This document shows positions 19,006-28,973 of a stretch of DNA of 64,000 nucleotides, piece after piece. Origin of the DNA: Clostridiales bacterium (GTDB taxonomy: Bacteria > Bacillota > Clostridia > Oscillospirales > Oscillospiraceae); assembly GCA_004553545.1 (NCBI GenBank), contig SFLD01000005.1:1-64000 (forward strand), read 5' to 3'. Position 1 is the first letter of the stretch; each line of letters begins with the position of its first letter. The notes under the pieces are model-generated. The model ran no database searches. It worked only from the letters and a program-made list of their open reading frames with translations, and was not told the DNA's origin. A program made the position numbers and the translations under genes.

Positions 19006-21456
19006 TCACCCGTCCATGGGATTGCAGTCCGCAAAGCAGCTGACGCCCCGGTGCTGTCCCTGCCGGGCAAAGTCCCGCATCGCGTCAGAGAGGGCGGCGC
19101 GCAGGGCCTTCTCCGCCTTGCTCACCACCGTCAGCCGGTAGCGGAAGCGGTTGTTGACCCGCAGCACGGGATGGGGGGCAGGCCCCAGGACCTCTGTCTC
19201 CGGGATGTCCCGGACCCGGTCCAGCACCGCCTGCCGCAGCCACACGGCGCCCCGCAGCACCGCCGCCTCGTCCAGGCCCGAGAGGGTCAGGATGGTCAGG
19301 TCGGCAAAGGGCGGGCAGCGCCGGGCTCTCCGCAGCCGGATCTCGCTCTCGTAAAAGCGCTCATAGTCCTGCTCCGCCGCGGCCCGGATGACCTCGCTGG
19401 AGGGGGTGTAGGTCTGGATGACCGCTCTTCCCTGCTTGCCGCCCCGGCCCGCCCGGCCCACCACCTGGGTCAGGAGGCTGAAGGTCCGCTCCGCGGCCCG
19501 GTAGTGGTCCACGTAGAGGGAAAGGTCCGCCCCCAGCACACCGACGAGGGTCACATTCTCAAAATCCAGCCCCTTGGCCACCATCTGGGTGCCAAGGAGG
19601 ATGGGGATGCGCTCCGTCTCAAACTTCCGCAGCAGCGCCTCGTGATTTCCGGCGGCACTGTCCGCGTCCATCCGCAGGATCTCCACCCCGGGGAAGGTCT
19701 CTTTCAGCTCCTCCTCCACCCGCTGGGTGCCGACACCCACGTGCTTCATCACGCCGCCGCAGACCGGGCAGCGTTCCACCGCCCGCTCCGAATGGCCGCA
19801 GTAGTGACACATGAGCCGCCCGTTGGCGGAGTGATACGTCAGGGGCACGCTGCAGCGGGGGCACTGGGGGGCCTCGCCGCACTCCCCGCAGAGGAGCATC
19901 CGGCTGCTGCCCCGGCGGTTGAGAAAGAGGATGCTCTGCTCCCCGGTCTCCAGGTTCCGCTCCAGCTCCCGCCGGAGGAGGGCGCTGAGACTGCCGGGAT
20001 TGCCATTCCGGACCTCCTGCCGGAGGTCGGCGATCTCCACCTGGGGCAGGGACCGCTGGTTATAGCGGCTCCGCAGCCGCTCGTGCTGATAGATGCCTTG
20101 CCGGGCGGCATAGGCGCTCTCGATGGCCGGGGTGGCGGAGCCCAGCAGCAGCAAGGCTCCCTGCCGGGCGCAGAGGAACTTCGCCACGTCCCGGGTATGA
20201 TAGCAGGGCACGGTCTCGGACTGGTAGCTGCCGTCCTGCTCCTCGTCCAGGATCAGAAGACCCAGGTCCGTGAGGGGGGAGAAAACGGCGCTCCGGGTCC
20301 CAAGGACCACCCAGGGGCCTCCCTGCCGCAGCCGCTTCCACTGGTCGTAGCGCTCGCTCATCCGCAGCGCACTGTGAAGCATGATGACTTTCCCCCCGAA
20401 ATGGGAGGCAAAGCGCCGCATCATACCGGGGGTCAGGATGATCTCCGGCACCAGCACCATGGCGCTGCGGCCCCGGTCCAGGCAGGCCTGGACCAGCCGG
20501 AGATAGACCTCCGTCTTGCCGCTGCCGGTGACGCCCTCCAGCAGAGCGGCGGCGGGCTTCCGGGCATCCAGATGGGGCAGCAGACGGTCATAGGCCCGCT
20601 GCTGTTCTTCGTTCAGGGCAATGGACGCCGCTGGAGGCAGGTCCGTGAGCTCCGGAACCCGGAAGACTTCCTCCTCCGTCAGGCGGACGAAGCCCGCCTT
20701 GGCCAGGGCCTCCACGGTCCGGGGGGACGCCCCGGTCTGGTAGCAGAGCTCGTGGAGGGAGGTCTTCCCCGCCGTCAGGAGGAAGCGCAGGGCCGCCGCC
20801 CGCCCCGGGGACTTCCGCTCCCGGCGCTCCGCTTCGGCCTCCGCCTCCTCGGCGGGGCAGTCCAGCTCCGCCAGGCGGTGGGTCTTGTCCTGGAGGCGGC
20901 GCTTGGCCCCGGCCTCCACCGTGAGGATGCCCTTTTTCCGCAGGGCCGCCGCAGCAGCGTCCACTCCCTCCCCCAGCTCACGCTGGAGCTCTGCGAGGTC
21001 GGCGCTGCCGCCCCGGGCCGCCAAAGCCCGGATCAGTTCCGGCCCCAGAGGGGTCTTCCCCGCCTTTTGGATGGCCTCCGCCTCGTCCAGTCCCTCCGCC
21101 AGGGCGCAGCGTTCCGTCCTGCGGAACCAGAGCCCCGCCGGCAGGATGGTCCGGGCGGCCTCGAACATGGTGCAGTAGCAGCGCTGGCGCAGGAAGGACG
21201 CCAGGGCGATGCCGTCCTCCGTCAGCACCGGGCTCTCGTCCAGCACGGAGGCGATGGTCTTGCAGCCCCGGGGAGCCGCCCCTTCCGCGAGAAGGAGCAC
21301 CACAGCCTCCGACAGCCGGTTCCCCCGGCCGAAGGGCACCATCACCCGGACGCCGGGCAGGACCTTTCCCTCCAGCTCCTCCGGCACCCGGTAGTCATAG
21401 GGCTTGTCGATGCCGTAGGGCGCGGCGGCCACCGCTGTTTTGGCAAGCAGCGTCAC
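19006..21456 (-). CDS. priA: Primosomal protein N' (PriA helicase)
   Basis: Superfamily 2 helicase that restarts stalled replication forks. The N-terminal 3'-end-binding domain, Walker A GVTGSGKT, helicase motifs and an eight-cysteine zinc domain (CGECG...CPRC...CHYC...CPVC) are all visible in 816 residues. Motif II reads DEEQ, whereas PriA usually has DEEH. The GTG start at 21454-21456 lies 6 bp past the rpoZ stop without a clear ribosome site, so translation is probably coupled to rpoZ. Confidence 0.96.
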   Translation of the reverse strand: MTLLAKTAVAAAPYGIDKPYDYRVPEELEGKVLPGVRVMVPFGRGNRLSEAVVLLLAEGAAPRGCKTIASVLDESPVLTEDGIALASFLRQRCYCTMFEAARTILPAGLWFRRTERCALAEGLDEAEAIQKAGKTPLGPELIRALAARGGSADLAELQRELGEGVDAAAAALRKKGILTVEAGAKRRLQDKTHRLAELDCPAEEAEAEAERRERKSPGRAAALRFLLTAGKTSLHELCYQTGASPRTVEALAKAGFVRLTEEEVFRVPELTDLPPAASIALNEEQQRAYDRLLPHLDARKPAAALLEGVTGSGKTEVYLRLVQACLDRGRSAMVLVPEIILTPGMMRRFASHFGGKVIMLHSALRMSERYDQWKRLRQGGPWVVLGTRSAVFSPLTDLGLLILDEEQDGSYQSETVPCYHTRDVAKFLCARQGALLLLGSATPAIESAYAARQGIYQHERLRSRYNQRSLPQVEIADLRQEVRNGNPGSLSALLRRELERNLETGEQSILFLNRRGSSRMLLCGECGEAPQCPRCSVPLTYHSANGRLMCHYCGHSERAVERCPVCGGVMKHVGVGTQRVEEELKETFPGVEILRMDADSAAGNHEALLRKFETERIPILLGTQMVAKGLDFENVTLVGVLGADLSLYVDHYRAAERTFSLLTQVVGRAGRGGKQGRAVIQTYTPSSEVIRAAAEQDYERFYESEIRLRRARRCPPFADLTILTLSGLDEAAVLRGAVWLRQAVLDRVRDIPETEVLGPAPHPVLRVNNRFRYRLTVVSKAEKALRAALSDAMRDFARQGQHRGVSCFADCNPMDG

Positions 21457-21461
21457 AAAAC

Positions 21462-21740
21462 TCAGCGCAGGAGGTGGCCGTCCTCGGCCTCCTCGGGCAC
21501 GTTCTCCTCCTCAATGGTGAGGTCCATCTGGGAGGCGTTGATCCGGCCCTCTGCCACCTCGTCGATGGCCAGGGTCACGGGCTTCTCGTCGAGATGCTCC
21601 CCGGCCTCCTCGGCCTCCTCCGCGATCTGGCGGGCCCGGCGGGCCACCACGTTCACAAGGAGGTAGCGGTTGGGCACATAGGAGGTGAGACGGCCCATGG
21701 CCGGATAGAGCATTCCCGTTTTCTTGGTATTGAAATCCAT
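21462..21740 (-). CDS. rpoZ: DNA-directed RNA polymerase omega subunit
   Basis: Small subunit that stabilises the beta' subunit of RNA polymerase. The 92 residues carry the family core RYLLVNVVARRARQI and KPVTLAIDEVAEGRI, followed by an acidic tail. It sits between gmk and priA, the usual Firmicutes position. Confidence 0.95.
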   Translation of the reverse strand: MDFNTKKTGMLYPAMGRLTSYVPNRYLLVNVVARRARQIAEEAEEAGEHLDEKPVTLAIDEVAEGRINASQMDLTIEEENVPEEAEDGHLLR

Positions 21741-21800
21741 AATGATCGTTCCCTTCTCGTCCTCGGCGTGAAAACGCCGGAATTCTCCTGATTTTTCGGC

Positions 21801-22397
21801 TTACTTTCCCCGGATGATCTCCATCCGGTCGGCGGGCTTGCAGTGCTCCGCCGTGATGATGGCGTCCAGCTCCCGGACGGCGTTCTCCACGCTGTCGTTG
21901 ATGACGAAGTAGTCATAGGTGTCGGCGGTCTGGAACTCCACCTTGGCCCGGAGCAGGCGGCTCTGGATGTCCTCCGGCGTGTTGGTGCCCCGGCCGGTGA
22001 GCCGGCGCTCCAGCTCCTCCCAGGAGGGGGGCGCGATGAAGATGCGCACGGTCTCCGGCCGCTTGGCGCAGACCTGCAGCGTGCCCTGCACCTCGATGTC
22101 CAGGATCACGTCGTCCCCCCGATCCATGGCGGCGTCCACGAACTTTTTGGGGGTACCGTAGAAGTTCCCCACATACTCGGCGTACTCCAAAAACTCGTCC
22201 CGGGCGATCCAGTCCCGGAACTCATCCACGCTGATGAAGTGGTAGTGGATGCCGTCCACCTCGCCCTCCCGGACCTCCCGGGTGGTGGCGGAGATGGAGA
22301 AATACAGGTTCTTCCGCTTCTCCATCAGCGCCTTCAGCACCGTACTCTTCCCGACCCCCGAGGGGCCGGACACGATGAAGGTCTTCCCTCTTGTCAT
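21801..22397 (-). CDS. gmk: Guanylate kinase
   Basis: Phosphorylates GMP to GDP. P-loop GPSGVGKST is at residues 11-19; the GMP-binding segment ([19 protein letters not shown]) and lid region follow. Length 198 is typical. ATG overlaps the remA stop by 4 bp. Confidence 0.97.
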   Translation of the reverse strand: MTRGKTFIVSGPSGVGKSTVLKALMEKRKNLYFSISATTREVREGEVDGIHYHFISVDEFRDWIARDEFLEYAEYVGNFYGTPKKFVDAAMDRGDDVILDIEVQGTLQVCAKRPETVRIFIAPPSWEELERRLTGRGTNTPEDIQSRLLRAKVEFQTADTYDYFVINDSVENAVRELDAIITAEHCKPADRMEIIRGK

Positions 22398-22654
22398 GCC
22401 TCTTCCTCCTTACTCTCCCAGTCCTCGTCCAGCCGGGGCGCCAGCTTTTCCGGCGGCAGGGCGGAGAGGATCACATGGTCGCTGTCCATGATGAAGATGG
22501 ACGCGGTCTTTCTCCCGTAGGTGGCGTCGATGAGCATGCCCCGCTCCCGGGACTCCTGCACCAGACGCTTGATGGGGGCGGAATCCGGGGTCACCACGGC
22601 CACCATCCGCTCCCTGGCAATGAGATTGCCGAACCCGATGTTCACCAGCTTCAT
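22394..22654 (-). CDS. remA: RemA-family DNA-binding regulator (DUF370)
   Basis: In B. subtilis RemA is a DNA-binding activator of biofilm matrix genes. The 86 residues begin [12 protein letters not shown], the family hallmark, with the ATYGRKTAS basic loop that contacts DNA. It lies between the yicC-family and gmk genes, a conserved location. The target genes in this organism cannot be inferred. Confidence 0.93.
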   Translation of the reverse strand: MKLVNIGFGNLIARERMVAVVTPDSAPIKRLVQESRERGMLIDATYGRKTASIFIMDSDHVILSALPPEKLAPRLDEDWESKEEEA

Positions 22655-22655
22655 A

Positions 22656-23534
22656 TCACTCGATGTTCTGGACCTGCTCGCGGATCTTCTCCACCTCGCC
22701 CTTCAGGGCCACCACCACCTCGGAGATGGCGAGATCCGAGCACTTGGAGCCGATGGTGTTGGACTCCCGGTTGAACTCCTGCATCAGGAAGTCCATGTCC
22801 TTGCCCGTGGGCTTCTCCCGCTGCAGCATCCCCCGCAGCTGCTCCACATGGCTCCGTAGCCGCACGGTCTCCTCGTCCACGGCGATCTTGTCGGCGTAGA
22901 TGGCGGCCTCCTGCAGGATCCGCTGCTCGTCGATGGAGGTGCTCTGCAGCACCTCCTGCATCCGCTGGGTGAGCTTGCGGCGGTACTCGCTCACCGTCTC
23001 CGGCGAGCGCTCCACCACCTGGGCCACCAGCCCTTCGATGGTGGTCAGGCGGCCGCCGATGTCCTCGGCCAGCTTCGCCCCCTCCACCGCCCGCATGGCG
23101 TTGAAGGCATCCAATGCCTCGTCCACCACGGCACAGAGATCTTCACTGACGGTCTCCAGGTCCTCCTCCGCCTTGGTGACGGTGAGCACGTCCGGGAACC
23201 GGGCCAGCTGCTCCGGGGTGACGCGCTCCTCCGTACCGCAGACGGCGGCCAGGGCCTTGAGGGCCTCGGCATACTGGGCCGCAAGGGCGGTATTCACGCT
23301 GACCTGGACGGTATCCGCCGCCGTGGCATCCACGGTGATGAAAACGTCCACCTTCCCCCGGGAGACTACCTTCTGTACCCGGCTCTTCACGGCCGCCTCG
23401 GCGAAGGCGTACATCCGGGGCATCTTCACGGTGCAGTCCAGATATCGGTTGTTGACACTGCGGACCTCCACGGTGATGTCCCGGAGGTTCCGGGTGGCGC
23501 GGGCACGGCCGTAGCCTGTCATACTCTTGACCAA
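22656..23534 (-). CDS. yicC: YicC/YloC family endoribonuclease
   Basis: Member of the YicC family, now recognised as endoribonucleases. The start [10 protein letters not shown] and the C-terminal [17 protein letters not shown] signature are present in 292 residues. The start codon is TTG at 23532-23534, preceded by AAGGAGGAG at proper spacing. It appears to be the first gene of the long operon down to rsgA, since a gap and the preceding gene's end separate it from the J-domain gene. Confidence 0.94.
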   Translation of the reverse strand: MVKSMTGYGRARATRNLRDITVEVRSVNNRYLDCTVKMPRMYAFAEAAVKSRVQKVVSRGKVDVFITVDATAADTVQVSVNTALAAQYAEALKALAAVCGTEERVTPEQLARFPDVLTVTKAEEDLETVSEDLCAVVDEALDAFNAMRAVEGAKLAEDIGGRLTTIEGLVAQVVERSPETVSEYRRKLTQRMQEVLQSTSIDEQRILQEAAIYADKIAVDEETVRLRSHVEQLRGMLQREKPTGKDMDFLMQEFNRESNTIGSKCSDLAISEVVVALKGEVEKIREQVQNIE

Positions 23535-23586
23535 AGTTAACTCTCCTCCTTGATCGCCGCCGACGGGCGGCGTTTCATTCCAAAAA

Positions 23587-24252
23587 TCAGCAGCAGATGA
23601 TGGGCACGCCGCAGATGTTCATGGCCGCCCAGGCGCAGCAGAGGCGGCTGCAGAGGTCGCCGCCGCAGACCTGGGTGCCGAAGGTCCCGTTGGGGTGGTA
23701 CGCCGTCTGGGTGCCGTGCTCCATATAGTCCAGCGCCCGCTGATACTCCGGATTGCCCGGGTCCATCTGGCAGGCGTTCTGGTAGTAGCGCTTGGCCTCG
23801 TCCATCCAGCCCCGGCGGTAACAGACCGAGCCCTTCAGGAAGTTCCACTCGGCGTTGTGGTCCTCATAGCTTGCCAGCAGTCCCTCCGCCCGGCTCAGGT
23901 CCCCGGTCTGGATGGCGATGCGCACCTGCTGGAGGACGGAGGACGAGGACTGCCCGTACCCGCCGCCATAGCCTGCGTAGCCGGTATAACCGGTATAGCC
24001 GCCGTAGCCCTGGCCGTAGCTCCCATTGGATGCCGCGGAGCCCGCGCCCCGGTCCCCCCGGTTGCCCCGGCTCTTCTGGACCTCCTCATAGGCGGCGTTG
24101 ATCTCCTTCATCTTCTCCTGGGCCAGGTCCGCCAGGGGATTTTCATGGTAGTTGTCCGGATGGTACTTCCGGGCCAGCTTCAGGTAGGCTTTCTTGACCT
24201 CCTCGTCGCTGGCGGTCTCTGGTACGCCCAGGATCTTGTAAGGATCGTTCAT
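23587..24252 (-). CDS. J-domain protein with Gly/Tyr-rich linker and cysteine-rich tail
   Basis: An N-terminal J domain (residues 3-65) with the HPD motif at 31-33 should stimulate an Hsp70 such as DnaK. A glycine/tyrosine-rich linker (about 72-105) leads to TPR-like helices (about 112-190). The end is unusual: hydrophobic with seven cysteines (CGGDLC, CC, IC and a terminal CC). It is not DnaJ itself, because the zinc domain is absent. It overlaps the DUF5685 gene by 4 bp, so the two are coupled. The tail could bind metal or become buried in a membrane or complex; this is inference. Confidence 0.88.
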   Translation of the reverse strand: MNDPYKILGVPETASDEEVKKAYLKLARKYHPDNYHENPLADLAQEKMKEINAAYEEVQKSRGNRGDRGAGSAASNGSYGQGYGGYTGYTGYAGYGGGYGQSSSSVLQQVRIAIQTGDLSRAEGLLASYEDHNAEWNFLKGSVCYRRGWMDEAKRYYQNACQMDPGNPEYQRALDYMEHGTQTAYHPNGTFGTQVCGGDLCSRLCCAWAAMNICGVPIICC

Positions 24253-25136
24253 ACTGTCTCCTGATCTTTCTTTCGTGTTTCCCTCTGGTGGAAGGTCCCG
24301 TCCAGCACGGCCTGTCCCACCTGGAAGAGGCCGTGGTAGAGGGTCTTCTCCAGGATCTCCGTCCAGCAGCCGAAATCCCCCAGCTCGAAGGCCGTGGCCA
24401 TCATGTGGATGGAGTGGTCCAGCGTCCGCGCGAAATCCTGCTGCTGCTCCTCGCTGAGCTTCCCCTCTGTGAGACCGTAGCGGCAGATGAGGGGGTTATA
24501 TCCGCCGCCGGCGAAATCCTCCTGCAGGTCGTCCGCCGCGTCGATGAGATAGACCCAGCGGCCCAGATGGTAGAGGAGCTGCCGCAGCACCCGCCGCTCC
24601 CGCTCCTCCCCGGCCTCCTCCGCCGCAGCGGAAAGGAGCTGGGCGAAGGCGTCCGCCGGGGCGTCCAGGCTGGGGCAGCGCTCCGCTTCCAGCGCCGAGA
24701 GCTCTCCCAGGCGCTGCCGCACGGCGGCGTCAAAGCCCGGTCTCGCCGCCGCGGCCCGCTCATAGCCGCCCCGCAGGGCGGAGGCCGCCAGGCGGTACTT
24801 TCCCCGTTTTGGGCCCCGGCTGTCGGCGATGCCGTCTTTCAGCTGCCAGTAGGCCAGGATCACGCTCTCGTCCGCCGCCAGCTCCATGGCCGGGGTGGGC
24901 GCGAGATAGGGGCGGGCCTTCACGGGATGGGGCAGACAGCGCCCTTCCCGTTCCTCCCCCGCTCCCCCGCCCGAGAGCAGGATGGCAAGGTAGGTGAAGT
25001 CGTAGTTGAGGATCATCCGGGCCCCCTGGCCGCAGCGCTGCCCAAGGCAGCGGCAGAGGCCGCAGTACATGCTCCGGAAGCGCCGCTGCTCCTCCTCCGG
25101 GAGGAGTTCCAGGGGCGGCAGCACATAGCCGAACAT
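24249..25136 (-). CDS. DUF5685 family protein
   Basis: A 295-residue, mostly helical protein of unknown function. It begins MFGYVLPP and has the family cysteine motif [14 protein letters not shown] (about residues 23-36). The rest is rich in A, E, L and R without membrane segments. ATG at 25134-25136 starts 1 bp after the RseC-like stop, and the end overlaps the J-domain gene. The reading frame continues upstream but only as a shadow of the RseC-like gene. The cysteine cluster suggests metal or redox binding, which is not established. Confidence 0.82.
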   Translation of the reverse strand: MFGYVLPPLELLPEEEQRRFRSMYCGLCRCLGQRCGQGARMILNYDFTYLAILLSGGGAGEEREGRCLPHPVKARPYLAPTPAMELAADESVILAYWQLKDGIADSRGPKRGKYRLAASALRGGYERAAAARPGFDAAVRQRLGELSALEAERCPSLDAPADAFAQLLSAAAEEAGEERERRVLRQLLYHLGRWVYLIDAADDLQEDFAGGGYNPLICRYGLTEGKLSEEQQQDFARTLDHSIHMMATAFELGDFGCWTEILEKTLYHGLFQVGQAVLDGTFHQRETRKKDQETV

Positions 25137-25137
25137 C

Positions 25138-25548
25138 TCAGAATAGCCGCACGATGCGGAACACCAGCCCGCCCTGGGCCCGGAGCCGCCGGTCATAGAG
25201 GACGGCGGGGATGATGCCGAGGAGGAAGCCCAGGATGCCCGCCGCCGCCCGGACGCCGCTCCTGGCCCCCAGCAGGGCGGAGACGCCGTAGCCCAGGAAG
25301 AAGAGCACCACCGGCACCATGTAGACAAGAAGGATGATACCCATGAGCTTTTCCGTGCTGCTCTCCACCACCACCTTCTGCCCCGGCTGGGCCCCGATGG
25401 GGTTTCGGGCCCGGGCGTGGACGGCGGTGCCAGTGACGCCGCAGCCGGCGCACTCCTCGCAGTCATGGCCGCAGGCGGATTTCCGGGGTACGGAGACCTC
25501 CGCGTAGCCTTCATTCAGAATTTTCTCAACGGTTGCGATCTGTGTCAT
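25138..25548 (-). CDS. RseC/MucC-like (SoxR-reducing) family membrane protein
   Basis: RseC-family proteins are small membrane proteins; relatives take part in SoxR reduction or sigma-E control in Proteobacteria. The 136 residues have an N-terminal soluble domain with the cysteine motif CGHDCEECAGCG (26-37), then two membrane helices (about 68-93 and 99-118). It opens a three-gene block with DUF5685 and the J-domain gene. The role in Firmicutes is not known. Confidence 0.85.
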   Translation of the reverse strand: MTQIATVEKILNEGYAEVSVPRKSACGHDCEECAGCGVTGTAVHARARNPIGAQPGQKVVVESSTEKLMGIILLVYMVPVVLFFLGYGVSALLGARSGVRAAAGILGFLLGIIPAVLYDRRLRAQGGLVFRIVRLF

Positions 25549-25588
25549 TGTCTTGCTCTCACTTTCGTCTGCCAGGGGATCCGGGACC

Positions 25589-26848
25589 TCACGGCGTGGG
25601 GTCCTCCTCTGTGGAATTGCTGATGGTCACGGTGACCTGATAGGTCCCCACCACGCCCACGTCGGCGCCGGTATTGATCAGGATCTCCGCCGGGACAGTA
25701 TAGGTTCCGCTGGCGCCGGAAATCTCCTGCAGGTCCGCCAGGACCGTGATGTCGCCGTCCTGGACAGAGGCAACATCGGCGCTGGTGCCCCGGATGCGGA
25801 CCGCCAGCTCATCCGTCAGGATGGTGACGGTCTTCCCCTCCGGCACGTTCTGGGCCTGGAAGTCCGTGGCCGTCCGGGTGTCCTGCGTCAGGTCGATGAA
25901 GGAGATGGTCAGGGTGGCTCTCGTGACGCCGCTGAGGTTGGAGCAGCCCTCCGGCAGCTGGATCACGTAGTGGTAGACCTCGCTGCCGCCCAGCTGGGAG
26001 AGGTCGAAGCTGTCCAGCACCAGCCGGTCCACCCCGCTGAGGAGGGACGCCTCGCCGGAGACCATGATGGACTCGGGCTCGATCTTGTAGCTCACATTGC
26101 TCTTGCTGAGGCCGGGATACTCCTGGAAGTCGATCTCCAGGGGCAGTTCCTTCACCACGTCCACCGGCAGCACCACCCGGATCTCATCCTGCACGGCGTG
26201 GATGTCCCCGCCGGAGATGGGCTCTCCGGCCTCGTTGTAGAGGACATAAGGCAGCGCCTGGTCCACGGTCTCCACGGCATCCTCGATGTTCAGAGAAACC
26301 TTGGCGTAGCTGACGGCGTCCACCTGCTCCTGGGGACCCCGGAGCTCCAGCTTCTCGGGAGTCAGCTGCAGCTCCCCGGCGATGTAGCCCTCGGCCACGG
26401 TGCCCTGGATATCGCAGCGGATCTCCACCTCCCGGCTGTAGAGCTCGCCCACGTCGATGGTGATGTTGAAGGAGTTGGTGGGCGTGGTGGCCGTCAGGCG
26501 GCTGCTGAACTTATACTCGGGATAGACGACCCGGCAGGTGACGGTCTGCACCCCGGTCTCCGTCACGGCGGAGAGGTCCGCCTGGACTCGGAGCTTGGAG
26601 GTATCCAGCTGGGCCAGGATGAGCTTGGCGCCCTCCAGCTTGAGATCGATGGTGGTCTCGCTGTCCGCCAGGAGCATGAGCCCCCGCTCAGCGAGGGTGG
26701 TGTCCTCCCCCTGGAACTCAATGGGGATGTTATAGACTTCCTTGCTGGCGGTGATGCCCTGGGTCAGGTCCACGTAGACCCAGATGCCCACGGCCACCAG
26801 GATGGAGATGACAAGGTAGAAGCTGCTGCGGCGCTTATCACTGCTCAT
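25589..26848 (-). CDS. cdaR: YbbR-domain protein CdaR, regulator of diadenylate cyclase
   Basis: Membrane-anchored extracytoplasmic regulator of CdaA. One N-terminal membrane helix (about residues 9-28) is followed by four YbbR-like beta domains in the remaining 390 residues. The gene begins inside the end of cdaA (11-bp overlap), the usual cdaA-cdaR arrangement. The glmM gene that often follows is not adjacent here. Confidence 0.93.
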   Translation of the reverse strand: MSSDKRRSSFYLVISILVAVGIWVYVDLTQGITASKEVYNIPIEFQGEDTTLAERGLMLLADSETTIDLKLEGAKLILAQLDTSKLRVQADLSAVTETGVQTVTCRVVYPEYKFSSRLTATTPTNSFNITIDVGELYSREVEIRCDIQGTVAEGYIAGELQLTPEKLELRGPQEQVDAVSYAKVSLNIEDAVETVDQALPYVLYNEAGEPISGGDIHAVQDEIRVVLPVDVVKELPLEIDFQEYPGLSKSNVSYKIEPESIMVSGEASLLSGVDRLVLDSFDLSQLGGSEVYHYVIQLPEGCSNLSGVTRATLTISFIDLTQDTRTATDFQAQNVPEGKTVTILTDELAVRIRGTSADVASVQDGDITVLADLQEISGASGTYTVPAEILINTGADVGVVGTYQVTVTISNSTEEDPTP

Positions 26849-27713
26849 TGCCGTCCTCCTTTCTCCCGGAGAGGAGCTTTGCCAGGAAGCGGCGCTTCTC
26901 CGGCTGCTCGCCCTCCTCCTGGGGCATCAGCTCGTTGCGGAGGATGTTCTCCAGGGTCTCCGGCATCAGGTGCCGGCGGAGCATCCCGCCGATGGCCACG
27001 CTGATGGAGCCCGTCTCCTCCGAGACGATGACCACCACCGCGTCGGAGTTCTCGCTCATGCCGATGCCCGCCCGGTGGCGCATGCCGAGATCCCGGGAGA
27101 GGTTCACGTTCTTGCTGAGGGGCAGCATGCAGCCCGCGCCCAGCAGCCGCCCGTGGCGGATGATGACGGCGCCGTCGTGCATGGGGGCCTTCACGAAGAA
27201 GATGTTCTTCAGAAGCTCGCTGGAGACCGCGGCGTCCAGCACGGTTCCGCTGCGCACCATGTCGTCCAGCTGCATCTTCTGCTCAAAGACGATGAGGGCG
27301 CCGGTGCGGCTGCGGGACATCTCCGTGCAGGCCAGCACCGTCTGAGCGATGGTGCGCTCCATCTCAGAGACCGTCCCCTCCCGGGAGAAGAGGTTCAAAA
27401 ACTTCAGCCGCTGGCTGCCCACCTGCTCCAGGACCCGCCGGATCTCCGGCTGGAAGAGGATGATGAGGGCCAGCACGCCCCACTCCAGCATCCGGCTCAG
27501 GATGAAGCTGATGCCGTTGAGGTGCAGGATGGAGGAGAGGAACAGCACCGCCAGGAAGATGAGCACGCCCTTCAGAAGGTTCGTGCCGCTGGTGGTCTTC
27601 AGCAGGGTCAGCAGCTTATAGAGGAGGAAGGCCATGAGAGCCACGTCCAGGATGTCCGTGAACCTGGTCAGCAACAGGTACCTCCACACGTTTTCGATCC
27701 AAACGGAAACCAC
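26838..27713 (-). CDS. cdaA: Diadenylate cyclase CdaA
   Basis: Makes c-di-AMP from two ATP, controlling potassium uptake and cell-wall balance. Three N-terminal membrane helices precede a DisA_N domain with the signature motifs DGA (in MHDGAVIIRHGRL) and RHR (in MRHRAGIGMS). It has 291 residues. GTG at 27711-27713 is the only start in a suitable position, with AAAGGAAG upstream. The operon is read from the promoter at 27797-27825. Confidence 0.96.
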   Translation of the reverse strand: MVSVWIENVWRYLLLTRFTDILDVALMAFLLYKLLTLLKTTSGTNLLKGVLIFLAVLFLSSILHLNGISFILSRMLEWGVLALIILFQPEIRRVLEQVGSQRLKFLNLFSREGTVSEMERTIAQTVLACTEMSRSRTGALIVFEQKMQLDDMVRSGTVLDAAVSSELLKNIFFVKAPMHDGAVIIRHGRLLGAGCMLPLSKNVNLSRDLGMRHRAGIGMSENSDAVVVIVSEETGSISVAIGGMLRRHLMPETLENILRNELMPQEEGEQPEKRRFLAKLLSGRKEDGNEQ

Positions 27714-27796
27714 CGGCGCATCAACTTCCTTTCCCGTCCCGATGCCGCCTCAGGCCAGGGCCCTGGGATCGCCATTGGACATTCTTTAATTATCAT

Positions 27797-27825
27797 ATTA
27801 TACCGGACATACCCTCCGGATGCAA
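27797..27825 (-). promoter_or_regulatory. SigA-type promoter of cdaA-cdaR
   Basis: Minus-strand TTGCAT (27820-27825), 17 bp, TATAAT (27797-27802). Confidence 0.82.
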
Positions 27826-27854
27826 GGAAATCCCCCGAAAAGTTCACGGTCTGT

Positions 27855-28973
27855 TCAAGATTTTCCCCCACAGGCCTCCTCCACCGCCGCAAGAAACGCC
27901 TCCACCTCCTCTTCCCGGTTAAAGAGGGAGAAACTGGCCCGCAGAGTTCCGGTCTCCAGGGTCCCGGCGCTCTCGTGGGCCAGGGGCGCGCAGTGGAGCC
28001 CTGTCCGCAGGGCGATGCCCCGGCGGGAAAGGGTTTCCCCCAGCGTCTCCGCCGGGATCTCCCGGTGCCGGAAGGACAGCACCCCCGTCTGCCCCGGCCC
28101 CCGGAAGACCTCCAGCCCCGGGATGGCGGCCAGCCCCTCCCCCGCCTGCCGGCAGAGGGCGCGCTCGTGCTCCCGGATGGCGTCCACCCCGATCTCCTCC
28201 ACAAACCGGACCCCCGCCAGGAGCCCCGCAATGCCCGGCACGTTGTGGGTCCCGGCCTCCAGCCGGTCCGGCAGGAAGTCCGGCATGTCCTGCTGGCGGG
28301 ATAAGCTCCCGGTGCCCCCCTGCAGGATCGGCTCCGGCGTCTGCCCCTCGCCGCAGAGCAGCACCCCCGTCCCCTGGGGACCCAGAAGCCCTTTATGCCC
28401 CGGCATGGCGGCGTAGGCCAGGCCCTCCGCATCCAGCGGCAGCACCCCCGCCCCCTGGGAGGCATCCACGATGAGGGGCACGCCCCGCTCCCGGCAGCGC
28501 TCCGCCGCCTCCCGGAGGGGCAGCGCCCAGCCGAAGACGTTGGAGACCTGGGTGCAGACGGCGGCGTCCGCCCCCTCCCCCAGGGCCCGCTCCCAGTCCT
28601 CCAGGAAGGCCGCGTCGTCGAAGAGCCGCCCCCGGGCCACCCGCAGCTCCGCCCTCAGGGCATGGAGGGGCCGGGTCACGGCGTTGTGCTCCCAGCCGGA
28701 GATCACCGCCCGTCCCCCGGGCGGCACCAGGGAGCGGATGGCGATATTCAGGGCGTGGGTGGCGTTCAGGGTAAAGACCACCCCCTCCGCCTCCGGGACA
28801 TGGAAAAGCCGCTGAAGCGCCAGACGGCACTCCAGCAGCGTGTCCGATGCCAGCATGGCGCTCTCGTACCCTCCCCGCCCCGGGGAGGACAGGGTCTCCA
28901 TGGCCCGCGCCACGGCCCGGGCCACGGAACGGGGCTTGCGGAAGCTGGTGGCGGCGCTGTCCAGATAGATCAT
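27855..28973 (-). CDS. Cysteine desulfurase-like class V aminotransferase
   Basis: PLP enzyme of the NifS/SufS superfamily that releases sulfur from cysteine for later transfer. The Schiff-base lysine is K194 (PGHKGLLGPQG) and the persulfide cysteine is C328 in LRTGLHCAPLAHES, so it should be a true desulfurase or selenocysteine lyase-like enzyme. The 372 residues match the subgroup often paired with DUF3343 proteins. ATG at 28971-28973 overlaps the stop of such a gene remnant by 4 bp (ATGA). No Suf scaffold genes are nearby. Confidence 0.92.
   Translation of the reverse strand: MIYLDSAATSFRKPRSVARAVARAMETLSSPGRGGYESAMLASDTLLECRLALQRLFHVPEAEGVVFTLNATHALNIAIRSLVPPGGRAVISGWEHNAVTRPLHALRAELRVARGRLFDDAAFLEDWERALGEGADAAVCTQVSNVFGWALPLREAAERCRERGVPLIVDASQGAGVLPLDAEGLAYAAMPGHKGLLGPQGTGVLLCGEGQTPEPILQGGTGSLSRQQDMPDFLPDRLEAGTHNVPGIAGLLAGVRFVEEIGVDAIREHERALCRQAGEGLAAIPGLEVFRGPGQTGVLSFRHREIPAETLGETLSRRGIALRTGLHCAPLAHESAGTLETGTLRASFSLFNREEEVEAFLAAVEEACGGKS

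Noticed and set aside
18991..21666. Long plus-strand frame opposite priA
   Set aside because: GC-driven shadow; priA on the other strand has all expected motifs.
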